NCBI GenBank assembly: GCA_036783645.1
Contig: DAIPWT010000016.1
Coordinates: 8,020 to 72,019 of the forward strand
DNA length: 64,000 nucleotides
Origin: UBA4732 sp002404095
Lineage (GTDB): Bacteria; Planctomycetota; Planctomycetia; Gemmatales; Gemmataceae
Direction: 5' to 3'
The notes under the pieces: model-generated
Told to the model about the DNA's origin: nothing
Database searches by the model: none
What the model saw: only the letters and a program-made list of their open reading frames with translations
Shown here: positions 25,339 to 33,747 of the stretch, piece by piece
Layout: each line of letters begins with the position of its first letter
Position numbering within the stretch: position 1 is the first letter of the stretch
Translations under genes and position numbers: made by a program

Positions 25339-27876
25339 TTAAACCATTCCCCAACGGCGCCGTAGGAACCACTCCCCGGCCAGCAATCCTGTGAACAGCA
25401 AGTAAAATAACACAAAGAACGGCGACCACGACGCCGAGTTCCAATCCGGATCTGCGTCCACTTTCGGCTTCGTCTTCGCGGCCGGCGAGGGCGGCAGCTG
25501 CTCCAGGAACGCCGTCAGCTTTGCGCCGCGCCGGAATTCGCCACGTCCTTCGTCAGCCAGTTTCCGCAGGAAGCCCTCATCTGCCGCCCACTCCGCCATC
25601 TCGACGTCTTCCTCGAACGCCAGAAACCGCGCCGACGCTTCACCGCTTACGTCCTGGCCGTCCACGTCTTTGCCGCTGCCGTGAATATGAATCGTATATT
25701 GCCCCGCCGTTTCCGGTCGGAAGGCGCCGCGATCCTCAGTGCCGTCGCGCGTCGGCGTCACCTTCTTACGCTCGCCGCCGGGCGCCTCCACTTCCACTTC
25801 GTAATCGCCGCCCTTCACTTCGTCGCCGTTCTTGCCGCGCAGGCCGAGACTGAAGCCCAGGTCGTTGCCCACCGCGATCGCGCGCACGTCTGGGACGACG
25901 CGCGCCTGGCTCTGGTCCTCGTCCTGCCGGGCCAGCCACAGGACCATTTGCCGCCAGAATCGGCCGTGTTTGCGCTTGCCGTCCGGGTTGCGAATCCAAC
26001 GGTTCGTCGTATCGCCGGCGAAGGCCAGCACCCGGCCGTTGCCATAGTCTCGCGCCACCAACAGCGGATACGGTCGCATCGTTTGCGGATCGAGTAAGTC
26101 TTTTGATTCGGCCAACACCACTTCATTGCCTTTCTGAGCCGGCAGGGCCAGCCGATTGACGCCTTCCAGACCGGGCAACGCTTCCCAGGCGGCCCGTTCC
26201 GCTTTTTCGTCGCCGTCGGCGATGCGCAGGATACGGCTGTAGAGCCTCAACCCTTCGTCCGTCGGAACCATCTTGACGCCGCCCCGGTTGCCTTCCACTT
26301 GGCCGCGGACGCTCAGGTCCACCGGCAGAATGGCGCCGACCGATGTGCCCTTCCAATCGCCGTCGCCGAAGCTGGAATAACCGCCGATCATCAGGAAACC
26401 GGCGCCGCGGTACACCTGTTTGGTAATCTGATCTAGCACGTCCGGCTGGATCGCCGTCATTTGCGCGGCCGTCACGTCGCCGATTATAATGACGTCATAT
26501 TTCTGTTTCTCGAAATCGAAGAGACGGCCGGCGTTCGGATCGTTGGGAGCGGCGCCGCGCAACCAGAGCGGCTTAACCTGAATGCGCGGGTCGCGCGCCA
26601 AAGCGTCGTAGATCATCTGTGGTTCCCAGGCGCGTTCCTTGTCGATCAGCAGCACGTTGAGGCCGCCCTTGACCACGGTGACGAACGTGCCGAGTTGGTT
26701 GTTGTCCTTGTTCAATTCCCCCGGCAATGGCTCTACGTTCACCATCACTTTGACCTCGCCGGCCTTATCTGGGGCAGCGCATTCGAGCGTGACTTGATTG
26801 CCTTCGGTCAGCTTGAGAATCGCGTCCTGCGCCTTCACCTCCTTTTCATCTAGGAAAAGGTGGATACGCACTGCGCTGTTCTCGAATCCGTGGGCATTGA
26901 TCGTCGCGCGCACGGTCAACTTGCCTTTGATCGGCACCACCGGCGGCGTGGCCGTGACGCCGGTCACGGCCACATCGCGCTGGCCGTTGGGGGTATTCGG
27001 ATTGCCAAAAGCGAAAGTGTGAATCGGCGCCCGCCGGCGCCAGCGCCGCGCCTCGGCGAACGGGTCGGTGCGCTGGCCGCCGTTGTTACGGCCATCGCTC
27101 AGCACCAATACGCCGCGCACGCGCCGACCGCCGTACTGCTCGTACAGCCCCTTGAGCATTCCGCCGATGTCGGTGCGCTTGCCGTCCGGCGCGCCCGGAT
27201 TGTCCAGTGAAAACGGTTCCACTTTGTCCGCGAAGCGAACCAACTCGATCTGGACGTTTTGCTCTCTGCGAAGGCGCTCAATAGCCGGGCCGGCGTCGTG
27301 CAACGCCTGGAGCATGGCGTCCCAGCGCGGGCGGCTCGATTCGTCCTGGATGGTCATGCTCTTGGAAGCGTCGAGCGCGATGAGCAGTACGTCGCCGCCG
27401 GCCGCACCTTCCCTGGGGATGGCAAGGTACGGTCGCAAAATAGCGACGGCCGCGAGCAAGAAAGCGGCCGCGCGCAGGCTGAGAATGACGGCGGTGCGCC
27501 GCGGCGACGAGTTGGCGGCGCCGAGGTAAGTGGCGGCGGTGAGGCCGGCCAGCAACATCGGCAAGACGAATAGCAGCGACAGGCCGACGCCGGCCAAACG
27601 GGCTAGCCATACGCCCGCGCCGGAGGTTGTAATCTCCAGCGGAGTTTCCCAGGCGTGGCCGAAGCCGATCCACGCCAGCAAGCCTGCCAATACCAGGCCG
27701 GCGCCTAGGAAGAGCCGGCGCCGATGCGATGAAACGGGATAGCGGACTAACAGGATCGGAAAAGCAAGCGCCAGCAGTCCAGCCGCGATCACGGCGGCCG
27801 TCACGGAAGCGGGCGCCGTGGACAGGCCGGTACAGAGCAATCGCCAGGGCCAGATGGGGTCGATTTGCGGCGTCAT
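25339..27876 (-). CDS. Membrane VWA-domain protein with GATase-like region
   Basis: 845 residues. Four N-terminal membrane segments (about 23-45, 56-72, 92-115, 131-150) are followed by a von Willebrand A domain with an intact MIDAS D-x-S-x-S (ALDASKSM, D169) and VLVLSDGRNNGG. Then come a CARDB-like beta domain (about 310-395) and a class I glutamine-amidotransferase-like domain (NVLLIDKERAWEPQMI, GAGFLMIGGYSSFGDGDW), here without an obvious catalytic cysteine. A C-terminal membrane helix (WSPFFVLFYLLFTGLLAGEW) closes it. It overlaps the upstream BatA-like gene by 4 bp. This is the standard planctomycete BatA-linked protein; a role in envelope stress or metal-dependent assembly is inferred. 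Confidence 0.82.
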   Translation of the reverse strand: MTPQIDPIWPWRLLCTGLSTAPASVTAAVIAAGLLALAFPILLVRYPVSSHRRRLFLGAGLVLAGLLAWIGFGHAWETPLEITTSGAGVWLARLAGVGLSLLFVLPMLLAGLTAATYLGAANSSPRRTAVILSLRAAAFLLAAVAILRPYLAIPREGAAGGDVLLIALDASKSMTIQDESSRPRWDAMLQALHDAGPAIERLRREQNVQIELVRFADKVEPFSLDNPGAPDGKRTDIGGMLKGLYEQYGGRRVRGVLVLSDGRNNGGQRTDPFAEARRWRRRAPIHTFAFGNPNTPNGQRDVAVTGVTATPPVVPIKGKLTVRATINAHGFENSAVRIHLFLDEKEVKAQDAILKLTEGNQVTLECAAPDKAGEVKVMVNVEPLPGELNKDNNQLGTFVTVVKGGLNVLLIDKERAWEPQMIYDALARDPRIQVKPLWLRGAAPNDPNAGRLFDFEKQKYDVIIIGDVTAAQMTAIQPDVLDQITKQVYRGAGFLMIGGYSSFGDGDWKGTSVGAILPVDLSVRGQVEGNRGGVKMVPTDEGLRLYSRILRIADGDEKAERAAWEALPGLEGVNRLALPAQKGNEVVLAESKDLLDPQTMRPYPLLVARDYGNGRVLAFAGDTTNRWIRNPDGKRKHGRFWRQMVLWLARQDEDQSQARVVPDVRAIAVGNDLGFSLGLRGKNGDEVKGGDYEVEVEAPGGERKKVTPTRDGTEDRGAFRPETAGQYTIHIHGSGKDVDGQDVSGEASARFLAFEEDVEMAEWAADEGFLRKLADEGRGEFRRGAKLTAFLEQLPPSPAAKTKPKVDADPDWNSASWSPFFVLFYLLFTGLLAGEWFLRRRWGMV

Positions 27877-30179
27877 CGGGAAGTCCGCTCATAGAAGCGA
27901 TTGGCCAGCAGTCCCTCGAACGTCAGGAACAACAGCGTCAACATCATTAACAGCGGCAGCAGGCTCACCGGCGCGGCCGGCAACTGGCTTGCGGCCGCAT
28001 CCTGACCGTGTTCGCGCAGAGCGTCGTTTAGAGTGGCGCCGGGCTGAGGCGTCAGCACGGAACCCGCGCCCAGCGCCGCTTCAATATCCTTTGCCGGCAG
28101 CCGATCCAGCCGCGATTCCTCCGGCGCCACGTTCAGACTAAAGGCGGCGACACGATTACGGCTGGGATTAAAGAGCGCGTATTGACCGGGCGCCGACGCC
28201 GCGCGCACGTCCACGGTGTTGTCTCCTTCGGCGACCGTAATACTCCGTTCGGATTCCGTTAGGTCTGGGTCGGGCGCGTCGAGATGATAGACGCCGCGCG
28301 GCGCGGCCGCGGGCAGGTTCAACATCACGGGGTCGCTGCAGCGGAAATTGAGTTGCTCCATCGGCGCCTCGCCCGCCACGTATTTGCACGCCTCATTGAC
28401 GAGGACCAGGCCGAAAGACTGCAAGGTCCAGAAATTGGTCCACTGCCGATTGGGGCCGATCTCTCGGGCGTCCAGCACGGTGGTGAACTGTATCACCCGT
28501 CCCTCGCCAAGCGTCCGCTCCACCAATGCGGGCGACTTCGACTCGTCGGCGTAGGCGGCGATGGCTCTGCCATTCTCGATCGGTTCGACTTTCCAATAGC
28601 GGTTGACAGATGGCCGTAGTTCTTCCGCGGCGAAGTCCACGCCTTGACGCAGCCACTGATGAAACGGCCTGGTAAGCGGATGATTGGCGTTGAAGTCGCT
28701 CCAATATACATGCCCATCGGGCGGCGCATCGGCAATCCCTTTAAGCCGGGCCGGCAGCAGCTTCGCCGTCTCGGCGTCTTTGTTCCAGGCCGCGAGCTGA
28801 TCGCGGGATAGCTCCTCCCCGGGCGGCACGATCACCAAACCGCCGCCGTCGAGGACGTATTTGGCGAGCGCCTGCCAGAATGGTTCGGGCAACCGTTTGG
28901 CTGTCTGAAACAGGCAGACGACGCGATAGGGCCGTAGCTCTTTGAGGCCGAAGTTCGCCGCGTCGCTTGCCGTTCGCAAATCGCAATGAACTCCGTTGGT
29001 CGGGTTGGTAATCGCATAGGCGTCCAGCGCGGCCTTCCAGATGTGGGCGGCCTTCGGATCGTCCGCCAACGTCAGTATCTGCCGCCCCTGTCGCTTCGGA
29101 TCGTCGCGCACCTGAAATGTAGCAAAGCGGATGTTGTCATGCGCCAGGTCGTCCTTGAACGCCCGGTCGTCGAGCGTATTGAACTTGACGGTGATCTGGT
29201 GCGACTCGGTTATGACCTCATCGCCGGCCCCCGCCGGCCGCACGGGCGTGGGCGCCTTCAGGACGAACACTTCCCTATCCTTTCCGGCCGTCATTTTTAT
29301 ACGCCGAGAGGCGGGCTTGGCGTCATTGTCGATCTGACATAGGAGATTAACGTCGAAGTCCGCCCCGACCGCGCGAATGTCAATCGTGACGGTGACGGCT
29401 CCTCCGGGCGCGACAACCAGCGGGCTTGCCTCGATTTTTTCGACGCCCAAATCGCGCGGCTGGTCAACGCCTAAGTCGATGTATGCGGCTTGAACGCCGT
29501 CCGGCAATTTAATCCGTTTGGCCTCCGCTACATCCCAACTGGCGGCGGTGCGATCGGAGAAGACGTAGAGCATCCGCGACGACGGTTCACCGGCTTGGCC
29601 TGCCTTGGCCAGTAGGTCGGCGGCTTTCTCGATCTGGCGAACCAGCGGCGCCCGGATCGGCCGAAGGCGAAGGCCATTTATGCGCGATCGCACCTGTGCT
29701 AGCGACGGAATCCAATCCTCGTCCGCTTCATCATCGGCGCCGTCGGCGCCGGTGTCCAGCACGGCGACCTGACTTTCGGCCGGGAGGTTATGCAGCAGGT
29801 CCAGGGCGCGCTGGCGGGCGTCGTCGAGCCGGGACAGGCCGCCTACGCGGTATTCCATGCGGTAACTCACGTCGAAAACGAACACGGCGGCGGCCGGCCG
29901 TGGACTGCTCAGGCCGAACCACTTTGCCGCCGCGCGCGGCAGGAAGAGCTTCGGTTGGGCGATGGCAAAGCACAGGGCCGCCAGCACGAGCATGCGCAGG
30001 GCCAGCAGCAACAGATGTTGCAGGCGCATGCGCCGGCGGTTGACGACGCTGCGTTGGCGCAGGAAGCGGAACGCGGGAAACGGCAGGCGGCGCGGCTTCT
30101 GGCGCATCCAGAAATGCAACACGACCGGCACGCCCAGCAGGGCCAGACCGCCCAAGAGGTAGATGTTGAGGAATACCAT
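27873..30179 (-). CDS. BatA-domain membrane protein with degenerate VWA
   Basis: 768 residues. The N-terminus (GGLALLGVPVVLHFWMRQKP, then a basic loop and LLLLALRMLVLAALCFAIAQPKLFL) is the BatA/aerotolerance double-helix anchor. A VWA-type fold follows (AAAVFVFDVSYRMEY), in which the MIDAS third position is R rather than S, so metal binding is doubtful. Later regions include CARDB-like strands, a GATase-like segment (YVLDGGGLVIVPPGEEL) and a C-terminal membrane helix (LLPLLMMLTLLFLTFEGLLA). Part of the cluster DUF58 - ppa - BatA - VWA on one strand. No MoxR AAA+ ATPase, the usual partner, is in the window. Confidence 0.82.
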   Translation of the reverse strand: MVFLNIYLLGGLALLGVPVVLHFWMRQKPRRLPFPAFRFLRQRSVVNRRRMRLQHLLLLALRMLVLAALCFAIAQPKLFLPRAAAKWFGLSSPRPAAAVFVFDVSYRMEYRVGGLSRLDDARQRALDLLHNLPAESQVAVLDTGADGADDEADEDWIPSLAQVRSRINGLRLRPIRAPLVRQIEKAADLLAKAGQAGEPSSRMLYVFSDRTAASWDVAEAKRIKLPDGVQAAYIDLGVDQPRDLGVEKIEASPLVVAPGGAVTVTIDIRAVGADFDVNLLCQIDNDAKPASRRIKMTAGKDREVFVLKAPTPVRPAGAGDEVITESHQITVKFNTLDDRAFKDDLAHDNIRFATFQVRDDPKRQGRQILTLADDPKAAHIWKAALDAYAITNPTNGVHCDLRTASDAANFGLKELRPYRVVCLFQTAKRLPEPFWQALAKYVLDGGGLVIVPPGEELSRDQLAAWNKDAETAKLLPARLKGIADAPPDGHVYWSDFNANHPLTRPFHQWLRQGVDFAAEELRPSVNRYWKVEPIENGRAIAAYADESKSPALVERTLGEGRVIQFTTVLDAREIGPNRQWTNFWTLQSFGLVLVNEACKYVAGEAPMEQLNFRCSDPVMLNLPAAAPRGVYHLDAPDPDLTESERSITVAEGDNTVDVRAASAPGQYALFNPSRNRVAAFSLNVAPEESRLDRLPAKDIEAALGAGSVLTPQPGATLNDALREHGQDAAASQLPAAPVSLLPLLMMLTLLFLTFEGLLANRFYERTSR

Positions 30180-30194
30180 GCGAATCCGGGGTGC

Positions 30195-30749
30195 TTATAG
30201 GTACGGCTTGCTCAGCAAGTGGTTGCGCTCACGGGCGTAAAAGATCACCGCCTCGCGCAAGATCGGCATGGCGTGGTCCACCCCGAGAGGCGCGTCCACC
30301 ACTACTTCCTTTCCCTCCAGCGTCTTGTAGTCCATGAAGAAGCGTTGCAGCTCGCGCAGCCGGTGCGGCGGCAAATCCTCGATGTTCTGGTGTTCCTTGT
30401 ACTCCGGGTCGTCGGCGTGGACGGCGATGATTTTGTCGTCCTGGCCCTTCTCGTCGAGCATTCGCATGACGCCAATGGCGCGGGCGCGCAGCAGTACGCC
30501 GGGAGCCACTTCCCGACCCATCACCAGTACGTCGAGGGGATCGTTGTCGGGGCAGTAGGTTCGCGGTACAAAGCCGTAGTTGGCCGGGTAGAAAACGGAG
30601 CTGTAGAGGACGCGATCCACCATCAGCAGTCCGGTTTCCTTGTTCAGCTCGTACTTGACCTTCGAGCCTTTGGGGATCTCGATATAAACGGGGAACCAGA
30701 GCGACAGGTCGCCCGGTAAGGGCACGTCATGCCAAGGGTGTGAGATCAT
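30195..30749 (-). CDS. ppa: Inorganic pyrophosphatase (family I)
   Basis: 184 residues, typical length. It hydrolyses pyrophosphate to drive biosynthetic reactions in the cytosol. The signature DNDPLDVLVM (residues 68-77) carries the metal-binding aspartates; EIPKGSKVKYELNKETG and DRVLYSSVFYPANYGFVP are canonical substrate-binding blocks. It lies between the DUF58 gene (33 bp upstream) and the BatA gene (15 bp downstream), so it is likely in the same transcript, an odd place for a housekeeping enzyme. Confidence 0.96.
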   Translation of the reverse strand: MISHPWHDVPLPGDLSLWFPVYIEIPKGSKVKYELNKETGLLMVDRVLYSSVFYPANYGFVPRTYCPDNDPLDVLVMGREVAPGVLLRARAIGVMRMLDEKGQDDKIIAVHADDPEYKEHQNIEDLPPHRLRELQRFFMDYKTLEGKEVVVDAPLGVDHAMPILREAVIFYARERNHLLSKPYL

Positions 30750-30781
30750 TCAGACTTCTCCCGTTTTTCATTGGACAGGTT

Positions 30782-31678
30782 TCAGAATCGGCGTTGCCGT
30801 TGCAGTAAATACTCCATCAGTGCCTTGTCAAAACTCACGCTCGTGTCGGTCGGCACATAGTCGATCTGGGCTTTGGCGCACTCCGTCCGGTAAGTCTCGC
30901 GGAACTCGGCCATCGCCTGGAGATAGTCCTTGCGAATCCCCTGCGCGTCGAGCGTCATCCGGTCGGGCGTCTCCACGTCCTCGAACTCGACGAGGCCGTT
31001 AAAAGGAAATTGCACCTCCGCTTCGTCCAAAACATGGAACACGATGACCTCGTGGCCGCGGTGGCGCAAATGGTGCAGGGCGGACAGCACCGGCGCCGGG
31101 TCGGTGAGCAGGTCGCTGAAGATCATCACAAGGCTTTTGCCGCGGATCATGGCGGCGAGCTGATGCAGCGCCGCGGCGGCGTCGGTGGCGCCGGCCGGCT
31201 TGAGATTGGCCAGCACCGATAAGATGGCGGCTAGGTGCATACGTTTGCTGCGCGGCGGTAGGCTGGCTTCGATGCGCGTGCTGAAGGCGACAAGGCCGAC
31301 GGGGTCTTGCTGGCGGATCATCAGATAACCGAGCGCGGCGGCGAGGCAGATGGAGTAGTCGAACTTGGTCAATTCTTGGCGGTAGGTGTAGGCCATCGAA
31401 GCGCTGAGGTCCATCACCAGATAGCCGGTGACGTTCGTTTCGGCCTGGAACTTTTTGAGGTAGTATTTGTCGGTCTTAGCGTAGACGTTCCAATCGAGGT
31501 CTTTGAGGTCGTCGCCGGGGACATACTTGCGGTGTTCAGAGAATTCGACGCTGAAGCCCTGAAAGGGGCTGGCGTGCAAACCGGCCAGAAAGCCCTCCAC
31601 GATGAAGCGGGCGCGTAGGTCCAGCCTCGCTACTTGGCGGATGACGTCGGGTCGCAGATATTTCTCGGGAGCGGCCAT
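30782..31678 (-). CDS. DUF58 (VWA-like) protein
   Basis: 298 residues, with no membrane segments. The DUF58 core is visible: FSEHRKYVPGDDLKDLDWNVYAKTDKYYLKKFQAET, with the VWA-like strand GYLVMDLSASMAY. DUF58 proteins work with MoxR ATPases and BatA-type proteins; here BatA and VWA proteins follow on the same strand but no MoxR. TATAAT on the minus strand (31685-31690) lies only about 7 bp before the ATG, which would give a nearly leaderless transcript. Confidence 0.92.
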   Translation of the reverse strand: MAAPEKYLRPDVIRQVARLDLRARFIVEGFLAGLHASPFQGFSVEFSEHRKYVPGDDLKDLDWNVYAKTDKYYLKKFQAETNVTGYLVMDLSASMAYTYRQELTKFDYSICLAAALGYLMIRQQDPVGLVAFSTRIEASLPPRSKRMHLAAILSVLANLKPAGATDAAAALHQLAAMIRGKSLVMIFSDLLTDPAPVLSALHHLRHRGHEVIVFHVLDEAEVQFPFNGLVEFEDVETPDRMTLDAQGIRKDYLQAMAEFRETYRTECAKAQIDYVPTDTSVSFDKALMEYLLQRQRRF

Positions 31679-31744
31679 GCGATCATTATAACGAACTGTA
31701 GAGATCGACGCCTTTTAGCGAGACTTCGGGTAGTGTCTTAATTG

Positions 31745-31792
31745 GTCCTATAAGTCCCATAGGACCTATAGGTCCTATGGGACTTATAGGAC
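31745..31792. repeat. Palindrome family 3, second element
   Basis: Arms around 31746-31766 (TCCTATAAGTCCCATAGGAC C) and 31771-31791 are perfect complements with loop TATA; one further pair extends to 31745/31792. Like 20749-20803 it is made of 9-bp units, and sits between divergent genes (DUF58 and tilS). Confidence 0.92.
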
Positions 31793-31823
31793 TTATGGGA
31801 CAAAGAACTGAGGAGAGCCGACC

Positions 31824-32873
31824 GTGACGGATTTGGTCCAACGGGTGCGCGGCCGTGTGCGGACTCTCGAAGAGTACGGCCGCGGCGTCGTGGCGGCCGT
31901 CTCCGGTGGGGCGGATAGCGTCGCGCTCTTGCACGCCTTGATCGCCGCGCGCGACCCCACTTCTCCTTTTCCCGTGATCCTGGCACATCTGAACCATCAG
32001 CTGCGTGATGCGGAGAGCGACGCCGACGAGGGGTTCACGGCCGATCTTTACCAGCGTTTGACCTCGGCAGGCGTTCCGGCTCTCACGCTGCGTCTTGGGC
32101 GGATCGACGTGGCGGCGCAGGCCCGCGCCGACAGCGCCAACCTCGAAGCGACCGCCCGGCGTGTGCGCTATCGCTGGTTGGCGGACGCGGCGCGCGAGGC
32201 CGGCGCCCATTGGGTCGCCACCGGCCATACGGCCGATGACCAAGCCGAAACGGTGCTGCATCGCCTTTTACGCGGTACGGGATTGCAAGGGCTGCGCGGC
32301 ATCGCCGTCCGGCGCGAGCTGGAACCCGGCGTCGGCGTCGTGCGGCCGCTGTTGCAGACGACGCGGAGCGACATTATCGCTTATCTGGCCCAGCTCAATC
32401 AACCATTCCGCGAAGACTCCACCAACCGCGATCCCGCCTACACGCGCAATCGCATCCGCTTGGAACTACTGCCTTACTTGGCCGAGCGCTACAATCCGGC
32501 CGTGGCGACGGCCCTGGCGCGCCTAGCGGAGCAGGCGGATGAAGTTTACAGAGACGAGGAAGCGGCCGCCGTCAGCCTCTTGTCAGCGGCGGAACTGCCG
32601 CGTGCGGGGACGACGCTTGTTTTTGATCGGGCGCGCCTGGCCGCCGCCCCCCGACGGCTCACGCGCGCTGCGCTGCGGTTCACCTGGGCGCGCGAGGGTT
32701 GGCCGTTGGACGCGATGAGCTATGACGCCTGGGACCGCTTGGCCGGCTTGGTGCATGGTGAAACCGCTGGCGGTCTCGATCTGCCCGGTCCCATCCATGC
32801 TCGCCTTCGTGGACAGGTGCTACAGATCGGGCCGGTAGCGTCCGGCAGCGACGACAATGGCAAGGCAAAATAG
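31824..32873 (+). CDS. tilS: tRNA(Ile)-lysidine synthase
   Basis: 349 residues. It modifies C34 of the tRNA-Ile CAU anticodon with lysine so that it reads AUA. The PP-loop ATPase motif SGGADS lies at residues 27-32; LAHLNHQLR, the ATGHTADDQAETVLHRLLRGTGLQGLRGI block and DSTNRDPAYTRNRIR are the TilS signatures. The GTG start at 31824 follows GAGGAG. The C-terminal part is shorter than in the 432-residue E. coli enzyme, as in many bacteria. Single gene behind the palindrome at 31745. Confidence 0.95.
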   Translation: MTDLVQRVRGRVRTLEEYGRGVVAAVSGGADSVALLHALIAARDPTSPFPVILAHLNHQLRDAESDADEGFTADLYQRLTSAGVPALTLRLGRIDVAAQARADSANLEATARRVRYRWLADAAREAGAHWVATGHTADDQAETVLHRLLRGTGLQGLRGIAVRRELEPGVGVVRPLLQTTRSDIIAYLAQLNQPFREDSTNRDPAYTRNRIRLELLPYLAERYNPAVATALARLAEQADEVYRDEEAAAVSLLSAAELPRAGTTLVFDRARLAAAPRRLTRAALRFTWAREGWPLDAMSYDAWDRLAGLVHGETAGGLDLPGPIHARLRGQVLQIGPVASGSDDNGKAK

Positions 32874-33003
32874 CGGGGTAAATCGCGGCGCCGTCCCCAT
32901 CGCCATCGGATTTGGCATACGATTGTGGGTGAAGGCCCGGCTTGCGCCAACGAATACTCTCATAGAATAAGCGAATCGAATCGCCCCTTAATGGAGAATC
33001 ATC

Positions 33004-33640
33004 GTGGATGCCCTAAGTAAACCACGAACGTACGCCATCCTCGTCGGCGTGATCGCGGTGCTTGCGGTGCTTTACTTCACTCGGCGGTTCGATCTTCGAC
33101 TGGACGTTCTCGCGGGTCGAAGTTCCGCCCGGCCACTACCTCGTTCGCATTCACCGTTGGGGCAAAGACCTGTCGCCCGGAACGAGTTATTCCGACAGCG
33201 AAATCTTGGCGCCCGATGAAACCTACAAGGGCGTCATAGCCGATGTGCTGCCGGAAGGCCGGCACTTCCTCAACCCGTTCGTATGGAGCTACGAGGTCCA
33301 GCCGATGATCGACGTGCCGGCCGGCAAGGTGCTGGTGCTGACGCGCTTATACGGCCAACCGATTCCGCAAGACCGCCTGACGTCCGGCGACTTCCTGGCG
33401 CGGGACGACGGACAAGGCGTCGTTGAACGCGGCATCGTCGCCGACGTGCTGCGGCCCGGCAAGCACCGTATCAACCCCTACGCCTATACCTGGAAGCTGG
33501 ACGACGCCATCGAGGTGGGCGCGCTGTTTCATAGTGGACCGGGCACGTTCTGGACGAACCTCGGCGACAAGAACATGACGTTGATGCTGCCGGCCCCGAC
33601 CGGAACGAGCGCCGACGCCAAAACGACGCCGGAGAAATAA
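33004..33640 (+). pseudogene. SPFH/Band-7-like membrane protein, frameshifted
   Basis: The first frame (33004: MDALSKPRTYAILVGVIAVLAVLYF) gives a start and membrane helix. The conserved part (FDWTFSRVEVPPGHYLVRI, VVERGIVADVLRPGKHRINPY) is in the next frame, which runs to 33640. The junction near 33090-33103 contains TTCGATC-TTCGACT, an imperfect 7-bp tandem duplication. Removing seven bases joins the halves as RRFDWTFSRV. So a +7 slip broke the gene, or the assembly is wrong there. The intact product would be about 210 residues: an N-terminal anchor plus an SPFH-like domain, shorter than typical flotillin or prohibitin proteins. Confidence 0.72.
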
Positions 33641-33651
33641 AACAGAAGCTG

Positions 33652-33720
33652 TCCGTTTAGCCGCGACCCGAAGGGGAGCGCGTGACCCACGCGCTCCCCT
33701 TCGGGTCGCGGCTAAACGGA
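33652..33720. repeat. Palindrome family 1, perfect 33-bp stem
   Basis: Arms 33652-33684 and 33688-33720 are exact complements with a 3-nt loop (ACC), the longest stem in the window. The arm begins TCCGTTTAGCCGCGACCCGA. Located between the SPFH pseudogene and purH. Confidence 0.95.
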
Positions 33721-33747
33721 TTTCCGCTTGTTCAATGAGGGAGTTGC

